From contig NZ_CP087164.1 in the NCBI RefSeq assembly GCF_021172045.1, positions 5,208,001 to 5,272,000 of the forward strand: a DNA stretch of 64,000 nucleotides, given 5' to 3'. This document shows positions 16,330 to 25,539 of the stretch, piece by piece. This stretch comes from Capillimicrobium parvum (lineage in GTDB: Bacteria; Actinomycetota; Thermoleophilia; Solirubrobacterales; Solirubrobacteraceae). Under the pieces are notes generated by a model. It worked only from the letters and a program-made list of their open reading frames with translations. It was not told where the DNA came from and ran no database searches. Numbering within the stretch: the first letter of the stretch is position 1; each line of letters opens with the position of its first letter. The position numbers were made by a program, and so were the translations under genes.

Positions 16330-17270
16330 AGATCCTCATCACCGGGGGCGGCGGCTTCATCGGCTCGCACCTCGCCGACCGACTCCTCGCCGACGGCCAC
16401 GAGGTCTGCACGGTCGACACCTACGCCACGAGCCGGCGCGACAACCTCACGCCGCAGGACCGCCTGACCATCGTCGAGGGCACGATCGCCGACGAGGCGT
16501 TCTTCAACGGCGTGATGGACGACTTCGGCCCCGACGCGGTCGCCCATGCCGCGGCGTCCTACAAGGACCCGGACGCGTGGGAGGAGGACGCCCGCACGAA
16601 CGCGCTCGGCACCGCGATCGTGGTGCGCGCGAGCGAGCGGCTCGGGGTCAAGCGCCTCCTCTACTTCCAGACCGCGCTCTGCTACGGCGTCAAGCCGGAG
16701 GAGCAGCCGATCACGCTCGGCCACCCGCTGCGGCCGTACGAGTCGTCGTACGCGATCTCGAAGACGGCGGGCGAGAACTACATCCGGCTCAGCGGACTCG
16801 ACTGGGTGTCGCTGCGGCTGGCGAACGTCTACGGCCCCCGCAACCTGTCGGGCCCGCTGCCGACGTTCTTCAGCCGGCTGACGCAGGACAAGGCGTGCTT
16901 CGTCACCGACACGCGGCGCGACTTCCTCTTCGTCACCGACCTCGTGGACGTGGCGACGAAGGCGCTCGAGGGCACAGGCAGCGGCGCCTACCACGTGTCG
17001 AGCGGCAGCGACGTCGCGATCAAGGAGCTCTTCGACGCGACGACGAGCGCGCTGGGCCTCGGCGAGATCGACGTCGAGATCCGCCCGCGCGCCGCCGACG
17101 ACGCCGAGTCGATCCTGCTCGACCCGTCGCGCACGAACGCCGACTTCGACTGGAGGACGAGCGTGGCCCTGGAGGACGGCGTCGCGCAGGCGATCGCCTG
17201 GTACCGCGAGCACGGCATCGAGCAGACGTACACGCATCTGAAGGAGGAAGAGCTGCGGGTGCGGTCTTGA
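16326..17270 (+). CDS. NAD-dependent sugar-nucleotide epimerase/dehydratase
   Basis: 314 residues from the ATG that overlaps the asnB stop. Extended SDR: NAD-binding GGGGFIGSHLADRL (about 7-20), catalytic Tyr-x-x-x-Lys as YAISK (about 141-145), and the substrate-region LRLANVYGPRN. Acts on a nucleoside-diphosphate sugar in the cytoplasm, by relation to GalE/RmlB-type enzymes; the exact sugar is not readable. The stop codon is the first base triplet of the hairpin repeat described separately (17268-17290). Confidence 0.9.
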   Translation: MKILITGGGGFIGSHLADRLLADGHEVCTVDTYATSRRDNLTPQDRLTIVEGTIADEAFFNGVMDDFGPDAVAHAAASYKDPDAWEEDARTNALGTAIVVRASERLGVKRLLYFQTALCYGVKPEEQPITLGHPLRPYESSYAISKTAGENYIRLSGLDWVSLRLANVYGPRNLSGPLPTFFSRLTQDKACFVTDTRRDFLFVTDLVDVATKALEGTGSGAYHVSSGSDVAIKELFDATTSALGLGEIDVEIRPRAADDAESILLDPSRTNADFDWRTSVALEDGVAQAIAWYREHGIEQTYTHLKEEELRVRS

Positions 17271-17290
17271 GACCCTGCGGGTCTTCACAC
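17268..17290 (+). repeat. Stop-codon hairpin repeat, copy A
   Basis: Starts on the TGA of the epimerase gene: TGAGACCCTGCGGGTC followed by TTCACAC. The arms GACCC/GGGTC form a short stem. Same element as at 18340-18356 and, on the minus strand, at 58590-58612 and 62808-62830. Confidence 0.85.
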
Positions 17291-17322
17291 AAGACGGTTG
17301 GCGGGCGCAGCGAGGCGTCATC

Positions 17323-18342
17323 GTGAGGACGCTCGTGGCCGGTGGTGCCGGCTTCGTCGGCTCGAACCTGGTGCGCGCGCTGCTCGAGCGCGGCGACGAG
17401 GTCATCGTGGTCGACAACCTGCTGTCCGCCGAACGCGAGAACGTGCCGGAGGGCGCGCAGCTCATCGAGGCGTCGATCAACGACGACGACGTGCTGGCGG
17501 CGATCCCCGACGACCTCGACCTCGCGTTCAACCTCGTCACCTACCACGGCAACCAGTCCTCGATGGCCGACCCGCTGGCCGACCACGAGCACAACCTGCT
17601 GACCTCGCTGAAGCTCTTCATGCGGCTCAGCGAGCTGCCGGCGCTGCAGAAGGTCGTGTACGCCAGCGCCGGCTGCACGGTGGCCGAGAAGACGTTCGAG
17701 TCCGCGTCCGCCACCCAGGAGGACGCGTCGATCTCGCTGTACCTCGACTCGCCCTACCAGATCTCCAAGGTGGTCGGCGAGCTGTACGGCAACTACTTCT
17801 GGATGCGCGAGGGGCTGCCGATCGTCAAGGCCCGCTTCCAGAACGTCTACGGGCCGGGCGAGGTGCTCGGCGCCGGGCGCTGGCGCGGGACGGTCAACAC
17901 CGTGTGGCGCAACGTCACGCCGACCTTCGTGTGGAAGGCGCTGCACGGCGAGGCGCTGCCGCTCGACAACGGCGGCATCGCGACGCGCGACTTCATCTAC
18001 GCCGGCGACATGGCGCGCGGGCTGATCGCGTGTGCCGAGCGCGGGGCGCCGGGCGGCGTCTACAACCTCGCCAGCGGAGTCGAGACGAGCATCCGCGATC
18101 TGGCCGAGACGATCGTCGAGATCGTCGGCGACGGCTCCGTGGAGGTCGCCCCGGCGCGCGACTGGGACCGGTCGGGCAAGCGCTTCGGCGCGACCGAGAA
18201 GTCCGAGCGCGAGCTGGGCTTCCGCGCCCAGGTGGCGCTGCGCGAGGGGCTCGAGCGCCAGGTCGCCTGGACGCGCGCCAACGAGGACTTCATCGCCGCG
18301 TGCATCGCCAGGCACGACGCGCAGATGGCGGCGGCGAGTTGA
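17323..18342 (+). CDS. Second NAD-dependent sugar-nucleotide epimerase/dehydratase
   Basis: 339 residues from GTG at 17323. Extended SDR with NAD loop AGGAGFVGSNLVRALL (about 6-21) and active-site YQISK (about 146-150), plus KARFQNVYGPGE. It is more like UDP-glucuronate/dTDP-glucose family members than its neighbour and clearly not a recent duplicate. Likely makes a nucleotide sugar for export by the ABC transporter whose genes follow directly. The stop again forms the first bases of the hairpin repeat (18340) and overlaps the probable TTG start of the permease. Confidence 0.9.
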   Translation: MRTLVAGGAGFVGSNLVRALLERGDEVIVVDNLLSAERENVPEGAQLIEASINDDDVLAAIPDDLDLAFNLVTYHGNQSSMADPLADHEHNLLTSLKLFMRLSELPALQKVVYASAGCTVAEKTFESASATQEDASISLYLDSPYQISKVVGELYGNYFWMREGLPIVKARFQNVYGPGEVLGAGRWRGTVNTVWRNVTPTFVWKALHGEALPLDNGGIATRDFIYAGDMARGLIACAERGAPGGVYNLASGVETSIRDLAETIVEIVGDGSVEVAPARDWDRSGKRFGATEKSERELGFRAQVALREGLERQVAWTRANEDFIAACIARHDAQMAAAS

Positions 18343-19220
18343 GACCCCGCGGGTCCGCCGCCGCAGCCGCTGCGGGCCCGGCGACGGCCGCTCGCGGCGT
18401 CGGGACGCGGGTCATCGAGCCGCCCAAGGGGTGGCAGTGGCCCGACCTGCGCGAGCTGTGGGAGTACCGCGACCTCGCGTTCTTCCTCGTCAAGCGCGAC
18501 GTCTCGATCCGCTACCGGCAGACCCTGATCGGGACGGTGTGGGCGATCCTGCAGCCGCTGCTGCTGGCCGTCGTCTTCAGCGTGTTCCTCGGCCACTACG
18601 CGCAGGTGCCCTCCGGCGCCGACGTGCCGTACCCGGTCTTCGCGCTGACCGGCATGGCGATGTGGCTGTACTTCAGCCAGGCGATGCAGTTCGCCTCCGA
18701 CTCGACCGTCAACAGCCGCGAGCTCATCGGCAAGGTCTGGTTCCCGCGGCTGATCATCCCGATCGCGGCCGTGCTGCCCCCGGCGATCGACTTCGTCCCG
18801 GCGTTCGTCGTCGCGCTCGTCGTGCAGCTGGCGTACGGCGTCGTGCCGCCGTGGCAGATCGTCTTCGTCCCGCTGCTCGCGGCGCTGACGCTGTTCGTCG
18901 CGCTCGGCATCGGCTTCTGGCTGAGCGCGCTGAATGTGCGCTACCGCGACATCCGGCTCGTCGTGCCCTTCCTCATCATGATCGGGCTGTTCGTGACGCC
19001 GATCGTCTACCCGTTCGACGTCGTGCCGGACGCCGTGCAGCCGATCTACGCGCTCAACCCGATGGTCGGCGTGCTCGAGGCGTACCGCTGGATGCTGTTC
19101 CCCGCGGCCGAGTGGCCGGGGGCGCTGCTGCTGATCCCGCTGGGGTCGGCGGTCGTCCTGCTCATCACCGGGGCGCTGTACTTCACCCGCGCCGAGCGCA
19201 GCTTCGCCGATGTCATCTAG
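18339..19220 (+). CDS. wzm: ABC-2 type polysaccharide export permease (Wzm-like)
   Basis: 293 residues if it starts at TTG 18339, which forms a TTGA overlap with the preceding stop; no ATG, GTG or other TTG occurs in frame before the conserved part, so this non-ATG start is the only reasonable one. Conserved N-terminal LRELWEYRDLAFFLVKRDVSIRYRQTLIG is typical of Wzm/TagG permeases, followed by six TM segments. It pairs with the Wzt-like ATPase downstream to move a lipid-linked glycan across the membrane. 68-bp gap to that gene. Confidence 0.88.
   Translation: MRPRGSAAAAAAGPATAARGVGTRVIEPPKGWQWPDLRELWEYRDLAFFLVKRDVSIRYRQTLIGTVWAILQPLLLAVVFSVFLGHYAQVPSGADVPYPVFALTGMAMWLYFSQAMQFASDSTVNSRELIGKVWFPRLIIPIAAVLPPAIDFVPAFVVALVVQLAYGVVPPWQIVFVPLLAALTLFVALGIGFWLSALNVRYRDIRLVVPFLIMIGLFVTPIVYPFDVVPDAVQPIYALNPMVGVLEAYRWMLFPAAEWPGALLLIPLGSAVVLLITGALYFTRAERSFADVI
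18340..18356 (+). repeat. Stop-codon hairpin repeat, copy B (short)
   Basis: TGAGACCCCGCGGGTCC beginning on the TGA of the second epimerase. The distal TCACAC of the other copies is missing. If the permease starts at the overlapping TTG, this copy is translated as part of its N-terminus. Confidence 0.75.
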
Positions 19221-19288
19221 GGGTGCCGACGCCGGGCCGCGGCGCACACGGTGGTCATTCGGTGTTTCCCGGCGGGAGGCGGGCCCCC

Positions 19289-20545
19289 GTGGGTTCTGAC
19301 GCCGATGCGATCCGGGTCACCGGGCTCGGCAAGCGCTACCGGCTCGGTGCCGCGGCGACCGACCTGCTCAGCGAGCGCATCGGCCGCCGCGCACCGAAGG
19401 GCGAGGACTTCTGGGCGCTGCGCGACGTCGACGTGCGCGTGGGACGCGGCGAGGTCGTCGGGCTCGTCGGCCGCAACGGGGCGGGCAAGTCGACGCTGCT
19501 GAAGTGCCTGTCGCGCATCACGCCCCCGACCGAGGGGCGCATCGAGCTGACCGGGCGGGTCGGCACGCTGCTCGAGGTCGGGACCGGCTTTCATCCCGAG
19601 CTCTCCGGCCGCGAGAACGTCTACCTGTCCGGCACGATCCTCGGCATGCGCCGCCAGGAGGTCGCGGCGCGCTTCGACGAGATCGTCGCGTTCAGCGGCA
19701 TCGAGAAGTTCCTCGAGACGCCGGTCAAGCGCTACTCGAGCGGCATGTACGTGCGCCTGGCGTTCGCGGTCGCCGCGCACCTCGACACCGACATCCTGCT
19801 CGTCGACGAGGTGCTCGCGGTGGGCGACGCGGAGTTCCAGCGCAAGTGCTTCGGCAAGATGGACGACGTCGCGCGCGGCGGGCGGACCGTCGTGTTCGTC
19901 TCGCACCAGCTCAGCGCGGTGCAGCGGCTGTGCACGCGGTCGTACTGGATCGACGGCGGGCGGGTGCGCCGTGACGGGCCGACCGCGGACGTCGTCGCCG
20001 CCTACCTGCACCACGCCGGCGCGACGCAGCAGGGCGGCGTGGCGACGATCGGCCCGGACGTGCCGCGCTCGACGACGGGCGCGGTGACGCTCGAGCGCGT
20101 CGCGCTGCTCGGCGACGACGGCGCGCCCACCGACCGCATCCACCTCGGCCAGCCGTTCACGGTGGCGATGACGTTCGCCGTCGCCGAGCCGGTCGACGAC
20201 GGCGTGATCGAGCTCGGGCTCTCCACCGCCGACGGCACCCGCGTCGCGACCGTCCAGAACGTCGACGGCGACCGTCCCCTGCTCTGCCTGGAGCCCGGCC
20301 GCCATGAGATCCGCGCCCGCATCGACACCGCGCTGCTGCCGGGCGAGTTCACGATCGACGTGGGCATGCACCGGCTCATCGGGCTGACGCTGGACTTCGT
20401 CGAGCGCGCGCTGACGTTCACCGCGCTGAACGTCGCCTACGACGGGTCGGAGGACCGGTGGCCGTGGGCCATCGTGCGCGGCGCGATGCGTCCCCCCACG
20501 GAGTGGACGGTGCAGGCGCCCGTGGGGCAGGCGCCGCCCCGGTAG
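19289..20545 (+). CDS. wzt: ABC transporter ATPase with carbohydrate-binding C-domain (Wzt-like)
   Basis: 418 residues from GTG at 19289, preceded by GGGAGG at about 19274-19279. Walker A GRNGAGKST at 61-69, signature YSSGMYVRLAFA, Walker B ILLVDEVLAVGD. The ~150-residue C-terminal extension (about 260-418) is beta-rich and matches the place and length of the Wzt C-domain that recognises the terminal modification of the glycan in systems such as E. coli O8/O9a. This suggests export depends on a specific cap, which may be supplied by the methyltransferases of this locus (inference). Confidence 0.92.
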   Translation: MGSDADAIRVTGLGKRYRLGAAATDLLSERIGRRAPKGEDFWALRDVDVRVGRGEVVGLVGRNGAGKSTLLKCLSRITPPTEGRIELTGRVGTLLEVGTGFHPELSGRENVYLSGTILGMRRQEVAARFDEIVAFSGIEKFLETPVKRYSSGMYVRLAFAVAAHLDTDILLVDEVLAVGDAEFQRKCFGKMDDVARGGRTVVFVSHQLSAVQRLCTRSYWIDGGRVRRDGPTADVVAAYLHHAGATQQGGVATIGPDVPRSTTGAVTLERVALLGDDGAPTDRIHLGQPFTVAMTFAVAEPVDDGVIELGLSTADGTRVATVQNVDGDRPLLCLEPGRHEIRARIDTALLPGEFTIDVGMHRLIGLTLDFVERALTFTALNVAYDGSEDRWPWAIVRGAMRPPTEWTVQAPVGQAPPR

Positions 20546-20552
20546 GCCGGTT

Positions 20553-20568
20553 CGGCGCTGCTGCGCCG
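20553..20568. terminator. Hairpin between convergent wzt and DUF2252 genes
   Basis: CGGCGC-TGCT-GCGCCG, a perfect 6-bp stem with a 4-base loop, in the 39-bp gap between two convergent genes. No U-run. Confidence 0.45.
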
Positions 20569-20584
20569 CGCGCGGGCCCCCCGC

Positions 20585-22003
20585 TCAGATGCCCGACTCG
20601 GCGCTCACACGGCCGGAGCGGACCGCCTCGACGAGCTCCGCGTGGTCGCGCTCGTTCTGGTCGGCGTAGTCGCACGCGAACTCGACGATCGCCCGGTCGA
20701 AGACGTCGCTCTTGCCCAGGTAGGCGCTGATCGCGATGCGGTCGCCGGAGCGTGCGTGGCCGCGGGCGAGCGTCCACGCGCACAACCGCACATAGACGGC
20801 CAGCCGCTCAGGGCGCATCGTCTCGATGTCCGGCGAGAACTTGCCGTCCCAGAGCTGGCGGACGTAGAAGTCGCGGGTGAGGCCGTCGAGGCCCTCGACG
20901 CGGTCCCAGCCGAGCAGGATGTCGCTCGCCGCCTGCATGAGGCGCTGGCCCTCGACCACCCGCTGGCCGTGGTTGGCGAACGGGCTGGCGCCGACGTACG
21001 GCGCGAGCACGGACTCCCCCGCCTCCTTGGCCTGGAGCACGAGCGGGTCGCGGGAGTCGCGGCCGTGCAGCAGCAGCACCCAGGCACGGGTCCCGACGCT
21101 GCCCACGCCGACGACCTTGCGCGCCATGTCCACCAACCGGTAGCCGTCGAGCAGGTGACGACGGTCGCCGAGCAGGCTGCGCTGGTAGCGCTTGAGCAGA
21201 CGCTCCATCCACGACTCGACGTCGCGGACGTCGTCGGCGGGCAGCAGCTCGGCGATGGGCACGATCAGCGGGGGCTCGTGCACGATGCGCACCCGCCCGT
21301 CGACGCGCTCGGTGAGCTTGGCGACCGCCCGCAGGCTGCTCTTGCTGAGCGCCTTGGCCCGCGCGCGTTCCAGCGTGGCGTCGGCCTTGCCCGAGCCGCC
21401 CGGGCTGAAGTCGCGGATGAGAGCGTCCTCGTCGATGCGCGTGTACCAGAGGTCCAGGTTGCCCATCTCGGCGAACGTCCGCATCGCCTCCCGGTAGGCG
21501 CGCGCGGTGTCGGCCACGAGCCCGCGGCACTCCTTGCGGCGCTGGCCCCGTGCGCGGCCGGCGATCTCGATGCTGGCCGCCAGGCGCTTGACGTCCCACT
21601 CCCACGGTCCGGGCAGCGACTCGTCGAAGTCGTTGACGTCGAACACGAGCTTGCGGTCGGGCGCGGCGTAGGTGCCGAAGTTCAGCACGTGCGCGTCGCC
21701 GCAGGCCTGCACCTTCAGGCCCGAGACCGGCGTGGGCGCGAGGTCGGCCGCCATGATCGCCGCGCCCCCCCGGTAGAACGTGAACGGGCTCGCGAGCATG
21801 CGCCCGTAGCGGATCGGCAGCAGCTCGGGGACGCGGGTCCGTCCCTCGTCCTCGAGGAGGTCCATCGGGCTGCGGCGGTCGGGCGCCGGCTGCCAGCCCG
21901 CATGCGACGAGCGCGGCGCGGCCTCGCGCGCCGCTCGTCCTGCTGCGATCCGGTCGACGGGCTCGATGGCCACACGGGCTTTCGTCCGAGCACGGATGGT
22001 CAT
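20585..22003 (-). CDS. DUF2252 family protein
   Basis: 472 residues from ATG at 22003 (the frame stays open far upstream but without conserved sequence). DUF2252 hallmarks: FYRGGAAIMAADLA, the conserved VQACGDAHVLNFGTY and VFDVNDFDESLPGPWEWDVKRLAAS, the last two resembling the catalytic and metal loops of aminoglycoside-phosphotransferase-like kinases. Length fits the family. Biochemical role not established; a kinase-like fold is likely. Convergent with wzt and separated by 98 bp from the exporter gene upstream on the same strand. Confidence 0.88.
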   Translation of the reverse strand: MTIRARTKARVAIEPVDRIAAGRAAREAAPRSSHAGWQPAPDRRSPMDLLEDEGRTRVPELLPIRYGRMLASPFTFYRGGAAIMAADLAPTPVSGLKVQACGDAHVLNFGTYAAPDRKLVFDVNDFDESLPGPWEWDVKRLAASIEIAGRARGQRRKECRGLVADTARAYREAMRTFAEMGNLDLWYTRIDEDALIRDFSPGGSGKADATLERARAKALSKSSLRAVAKLTERVDGRVRIVHEPPLIVPIAELLPADDVRDVESWMERLLKRYQRSLLGDRRHLLDGYRLVDMARKVVGVGSVGTRAWVLLLHGRDSRDPLVLQAKEAGESVLAPYVGASPFANHGQRVVEGQRLMQAASDILLGWDRVEGLDGLTRDFYVRQLWDGKFSPDIETMRPERLAVYVRLCAWTLARGHARSGDRIAISAYLGKSDVFDRAIVEFACDYADQNERDHAELVEAVRSGRVSAESGI

Positions 22004-22101
22004 GGCGCCACCATCCAGCTTCTCCCGCGTTCTGGCAAGAGGGTGTGCACCAAGGTCCGCCAGGGTGCGCACACGGCACCCGGCGCCCTCGGCCGGGCCG
22101 T

Positions 22102-23700
22102 TCAGGCCATCGCCACCTGATTGTCGGCCGACGACGCCGCCGGGTCCGGGCGCCGCATCATCCGCAGCGAGATGAGGAACGCCAGCAGCCCCGCGAGGAC
22201 GGGCACGGCGAGGGCGACCTGGAGCGCGAGCGGCCGCGCGTCGGTGTTGATGCGCACGATCTCCTCGCGGACCGCCGGGGGCTGCCCCGCCAACTGCTCC
22301 TCGAGCTGGGTGTTGCTGAGCACCTCCGCGTCGTCGTCGAGCGCCTGCGCCACCTGCTCCTTGGCGGCGGGCGGCAGGACCTTGCTGTCGTCGGCCATCT
22401 GGGTGAAGGCGATCGACAGCGTGGCGAGGAGGATGGCCCCCGAGCACGCCAGCCCGAACGACAGCCCGAACGATCCCGCCGCCGAGTTCACGCCGGCCGC
22501 CTCGCTCACGCGCTCCTCGTCGATCGGCGACAGCGTGTAGTTGTTGAGCTGCGACACCAGCAGGCCGAAGCCGGCGCCGGCGAGCATCAGCGGCGCGACG
22601 AGCGCCCAGCCGCTCTCGACCCGCGGCACGATCGGGATGAGGGCCGCCATGCCGATCGTCAGCAGCGCCGCGCCGAGCCGGATGAGCGACGCGGGTCGCC
22701 GCCGTCCGGCTCGCTTGCCCGCGATCAGCGCGGTCGCGAACATCGTCAGCGACAGCGGCGCGAGCGTCAGCCCCGTCTCCATCGCGCTGTACTCGAGCAC
22801 CATCTGCAGGAAGATCGGCAGCGCGATCATCGCCCCGCCGAGCGCGATGTTCTGCAGCATCTGGGCCGTGATGCCGAGCCGGAACAGCGCCAGGCGGAAC
22901 AGGTCCGGGTCCAGCAGCGACGGCTTGCCCTCGCGCTTGCGGCGCTTCAGCCACCAGACGAGCGATCCGAGCGCCACGAGCCCGACCGCGATGAACGCAC
23001 CGACCGCCTCGCCGCCCTCCTGCCAGATGAGGATGCCGACCACGACACCGCCCATGCCGATCGCCGAGAGCGCCGCCCCGACGACGTCGACGCCGCGTGG
23101 CCCGGTGTACGGCGCGTCGGCGACGAGCTTCATGCTCGACAGCACGACCGCGATGACGACCACCTCGAGCGCGAAGCCGACGCGCCACGAGAGGTACGTG
23201 GTGAGGAAGCCGCCGAGCAGCGGGCCCACCGCCGCGGCGACGGCGGAGGCCGCGCCGACGGTCGCGTACGCCTTCGTCTGCGCCTTGCCGGTGAAGTTGC
23301 TGTGGATGAGCGCCTGCATGGACGGCAGCAGCAGCGATGCGCCGAAGCCGCCGATCACGGCCCAGAAGACGATGATCGCGCGGAGGTCTTGGGCGAGCAC
23401 CATCGCCAGGGCGCCGGTCGCGTACCCGAGCAACCCGAGCACGAACGCGCGCTTGCGGCCGATGAGGTCGGCCACCTTGCTGCCGATGAGGATGAAGGCC
23501 GCCGAGACGAGCGCCTCGAGCGCGATCGCGGACTGCACGCCGCTGACCGTCGTGTCGAGGTCGTCGACCACCGCGGCGATCGACACGTTCATGAGCGACG
23601 TGTCGACGACCAGCACGAACATCGCCATCGCGAGCAGGACCGCGAGACGGGTGCTGCCCGTGCCCTCCTCGCCGGCCGCGGCGCTCGCGTCAGCCGCCAT
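22102..23700 (-). CDS. DHA2-family drug/proton antiporter (MFS)
   Basis: 532 residues with about 14 TM helices, the length and topology of EmrB/QacA-type antiporters. The loop after TM2 reads GSKVADLIGRKRAFVLG (MFS motif A), and motif C-like VGPLLGGFLTTYLSWR follows TM5. Near the C-terminus a large hydrophilic loop (about 425-490) lies before the last TM helix, as in many actinobacterial members. Exports small toxic molecules by proton exchange; substrate unknown. Its upstream region (304 bp) is shared with the divergent amphi-Trp gene and contains a symmetric motif pair. Confidence 0.9.
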   Translation of the reverse strand: MAADASAAAGEEGTGSTRLAVLLAMAMFVLVVDTSLMNVSIAAVVDDLDTTVSGVQSAIALEALVSAAFILIGSKVADLIGRKRAFVLGLLGYATGALAMVLAQDLRAIIVFWAVIGGFGASLLLPSMQALIHSNFTGKAQTKAYATVGAASAVAAAVGPLLGGFLTTYLSWRVGFALEVVVIAVVLSSMKLVADAPYTGPRGVDVVGAALSAIGMGGVVVGILIWQEGGEAVGAFIAVGLVALGSLVWWLKRRKREGKPSLLDPDLFRLALFRLGITAQMLQNIALGGAMIALPIFLQMVLEYSAMETGLTLAPLSLTMFATALIAGKRAGRRRPASLIRLGAALLTIGMAALIPIVPRVESGWALVAPLMLAGAGFGLLVSQLNNYTLSPIDEERVSEAAGVNSAAGSFGLSFGLACSGAILLATLSIAFTQMADDSKVLPPAAKEQVAQALDDDAEVLSNTQLEEQLAGQPPAVREEIVRINTDARPLALQVALAVPVLAGLLAFLISLRMMRRPDPAASSADNQVAMA

Positions 23701-24004
23701 CGGTCAGGCACCGTCCTCGACGAGCCATCCCTTCGCGGCCTGCAGGTCGCGTCCCCGAAAGCCCACGGCCATGCCCGGCGTCGTCCTCGTGGAGGCTCAC
23801 GGCGCGCAGCCTCCCGGGCGCCCGGCGCACCGGCAAGGGTGCGTGCATGCCTCTCGGGGATGGGTCCGCAACCGGGCCGCCGGCGCCGTCGACGCGGGCA
23901 CCACGCGACGCGGGCACCACGAGCGACGGCGTGCGTACACCCTTGCCGCACCGCCCGCCGCCGTGGGACGGTCGGTCCGTCAACGGATCGAGAGGGATGC
24001 CCGC
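23701..24004. promoter_or_regulatory. Divergent promoter region with inverted CACCCTTGCCG motif
   Basis: This 304-bp gene-free stretch separates the MFS and amphi-Trp genes. The 11-mer CACCCTTGCCG occurs facing each gene: on the minus strand at 23831-23841 and on the plus strand at 23938-23948. Between them a 15-bp sequence (GACGCGGGCACCACG) is directly repeated at 23891-23905 and 23907-23921. A near copy of the first motif (CACCTTGCCG) lies at 28519-28528 before a receiver gene. Probably two divergent promoters with shared control. A GAGAGGG ribosome-binding site precedes the ATG at 24005. Confidence 0.5.
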
Positions 24005-24223
24005 ATGGACCTGGTCAAGCTGGAGGACAAGCAGACGCTCTCCCGCGAGGACGCGGCGGCGCACCTACGCGCGATCGCCGACGAGCTCGCGTCGGGCAAC
24101 GACTTCCGCATCGAGCGCGACGGCCTGCGCTTCGTGGCCAAGGTGCCGGCGACGGTGAGGCTCAAGGTCGAGCTCGAGGTGGAGGACGACGAGACCGAGC
24201 TCGAGATCGAGCTGACCTGGTGA
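24005..24223 (+). CDS. Amphi-Trp domain small protein
   Basis: 72 residues. The sequence (EDKQTLSREDAAAHLRAIADEL, then alternating hydrophobic/charged strands ending EIELTW) fits the small amphi-Trp domain family, named for amphipathic strands and a conserved C-terminal Trp. Function unknown. GAGAGGG just upstream supports the ATG. The stop overlaps the GTG start of the lipid-kinase-like gene (GTGA, 24220-24223), so the two are translated together. Confidence 0.85.
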   Translation: MDLVKLEDKQTLSREDAAAHLRAIADELASGNDFRIERDGLRFVAKVPATVRLKVELEVEDDETELEIELTW

Positions 24224-25539
24224 CCCGCCGCCGCCTCGCAGCGGCGGCGGCGCTCGCGCTGCCCGTACTGGCGGCGGCTCTGGCCACGGCGATCACCATC
24301 GCGCGCGTACCGGGCCTCCGCATCCTCGCCGTCGCGCTGCTCCTGCTGGCGATCGTGGTCGGCTGGCGCGGGCTGCTGCACACCGGTCTGGCGCGCTGGC
24401 TGCAGCTCGCCGCCGCGGCGGCGATGCTGGTCGGCGCGGCGGCGTTGCTGCCGTGGGGCGAGCCTCTGCTGCTCCTCGGGGACGTCCTGGTGATCCTCGC
24501 GCTCGCCGGCGGAGTCGCCGCCGCCCACGAGGCCTTCCGCATCCACGTCCCGCTCCCGACCGCCACGGCCCCGCGGCGTCCCGTCCTGGTCTGGAACCCC
24601 CGCTCCGGCGACGGCTCCGCGGTGCGCCACAACCTGGCCGCGGAGGCGCAGGCGCGCGGGATCGAGCCGATCGAGCTGCGGCCGGGGAACGACCTGCGCG
24701 ACCTCGTGCTGGAGGCGATCGAACGGGGAGCCGACGCCGTCGCCGCGGCCGGCGGCGACGGCACCCAGGCGGTCGTGGCCGAGATCGCGGTCGAACGCGG
24801 GCTGCCGTTCGCGTGCATCCCGGCGGGGACCCGCAACCACTTCGCGCTCGACCTCGGCGTGGATCGCGAGGATGTGGTCGGCGCCCTCGACGCGTTCGTC
24901 GACGGCGGCGAGCGCCGGGTCGACCTGCCGCTGGTCAACGGCCACACGTTCGTCAACAACGTGTCGCTCGGGGTGTACGCCGAGGCCGTCGCCCAGAGCG
25001 GATATCGCGCCGCGAAGAAGCGGACGCTGCTGCGGACGCTCCCGGAGGCCGGCGACATGGACCTGGTGTGGACGGGTCCGCACGGGCACCGCCACAGCGG
25101 CGGCGTCGCGATCCTGGTCTCCAACAACCGCTACCGCCTCGGGATGCTCGAGGGCGGCACGCGGCCGCGGATCGACGAAGGGCTGCTGGGGGTCACCGTG
25201 CTCGGCGAGCCGACCCAGATCGGCGAGGGCCTGCACCCACTGCAGCGGCCGTGGCGCCAGTGGTCCGCGGCCGAGTTCGAGGTCGGGGCGTCCGCCCCCG
25301 TTCCCACCGGGATCGACGGCGAGTCCGTCCTGCTGGAGCCGCCGCTGCGCTTCTCGGTGCGCCCGAGGGCCCTGCGCGTGCGCATCTCGCGCCATCACCC
25401 GGGCGCCTCGCCGTCGGCGGGAATCCCCGACGGCCTGCCCAACATGGCGCGCGAGCTGGTGAGGATCGCCGCGGGTCACGAGCCGGTCGCGCTCGCGCCC
25501 TCGACCGAGAGCGACGCGCCCGCCGTGACGCGGGCGTAG
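24220..25539 (+). CDS. Diacylglycerol kinase-family lipid kinase with membrane N-terminus
   Basis: 439 residues from the GTG overlapping the previous stop. About four TM segments fill residues 1-100; the rest is the DAGK catalytic domain with WNPRSGDGSA (start, about 124), AAGGDGTQAVVAEIA (nucleotide-binding GGDGT, about 182) and PAGTRNHFALDLG (about 205). Phosphorylates a lipid or sphingoid-like substrate, as in YegS/DagK families. Its last 64 bp overlap the convergent phosphodiesterase gene. Neighbouring a putative phosphodiesterase, it may act in lipid turnover (inference). Confidence 0.88.
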   Translation: MTRRRLAAAAALALPVLAAALATAITIARVPGLRILAVALLLLAIVVGWRGLLHTGLARWLQLAAAAAMLVGAAALLPWGEPLLLLGDVLVILALAGGVAAAHEAFRIHVPLPTATAPRRPVLVWNPRSGDGSAVRHNLAAEAQARGIEPIELRPGNDLRDLVLEAIERGADAVAAAGGDGTQAVVAEIAVERGLPFACIPAGTRNHFALDLGVDREDVVGALDAFVDGGERRVDLPLVNGHTFVNNVSLGVYAEAVAQSGYRAAKKRTLLRTLPEAGDMDLVWTGPHGHRHSGGVAILVSNNRYRLGMLEGGTRPRIDEGLLGVTVLGEPTQIGEGLHPLQRPWRQWSAAEFEVGASAPVPTGIDGESVLLEPPLRFSVRPRALRVRISRHHPGASPSAGIPDGLPNMARELVRIAAGHEPVALAPSTESDAPAVTRA

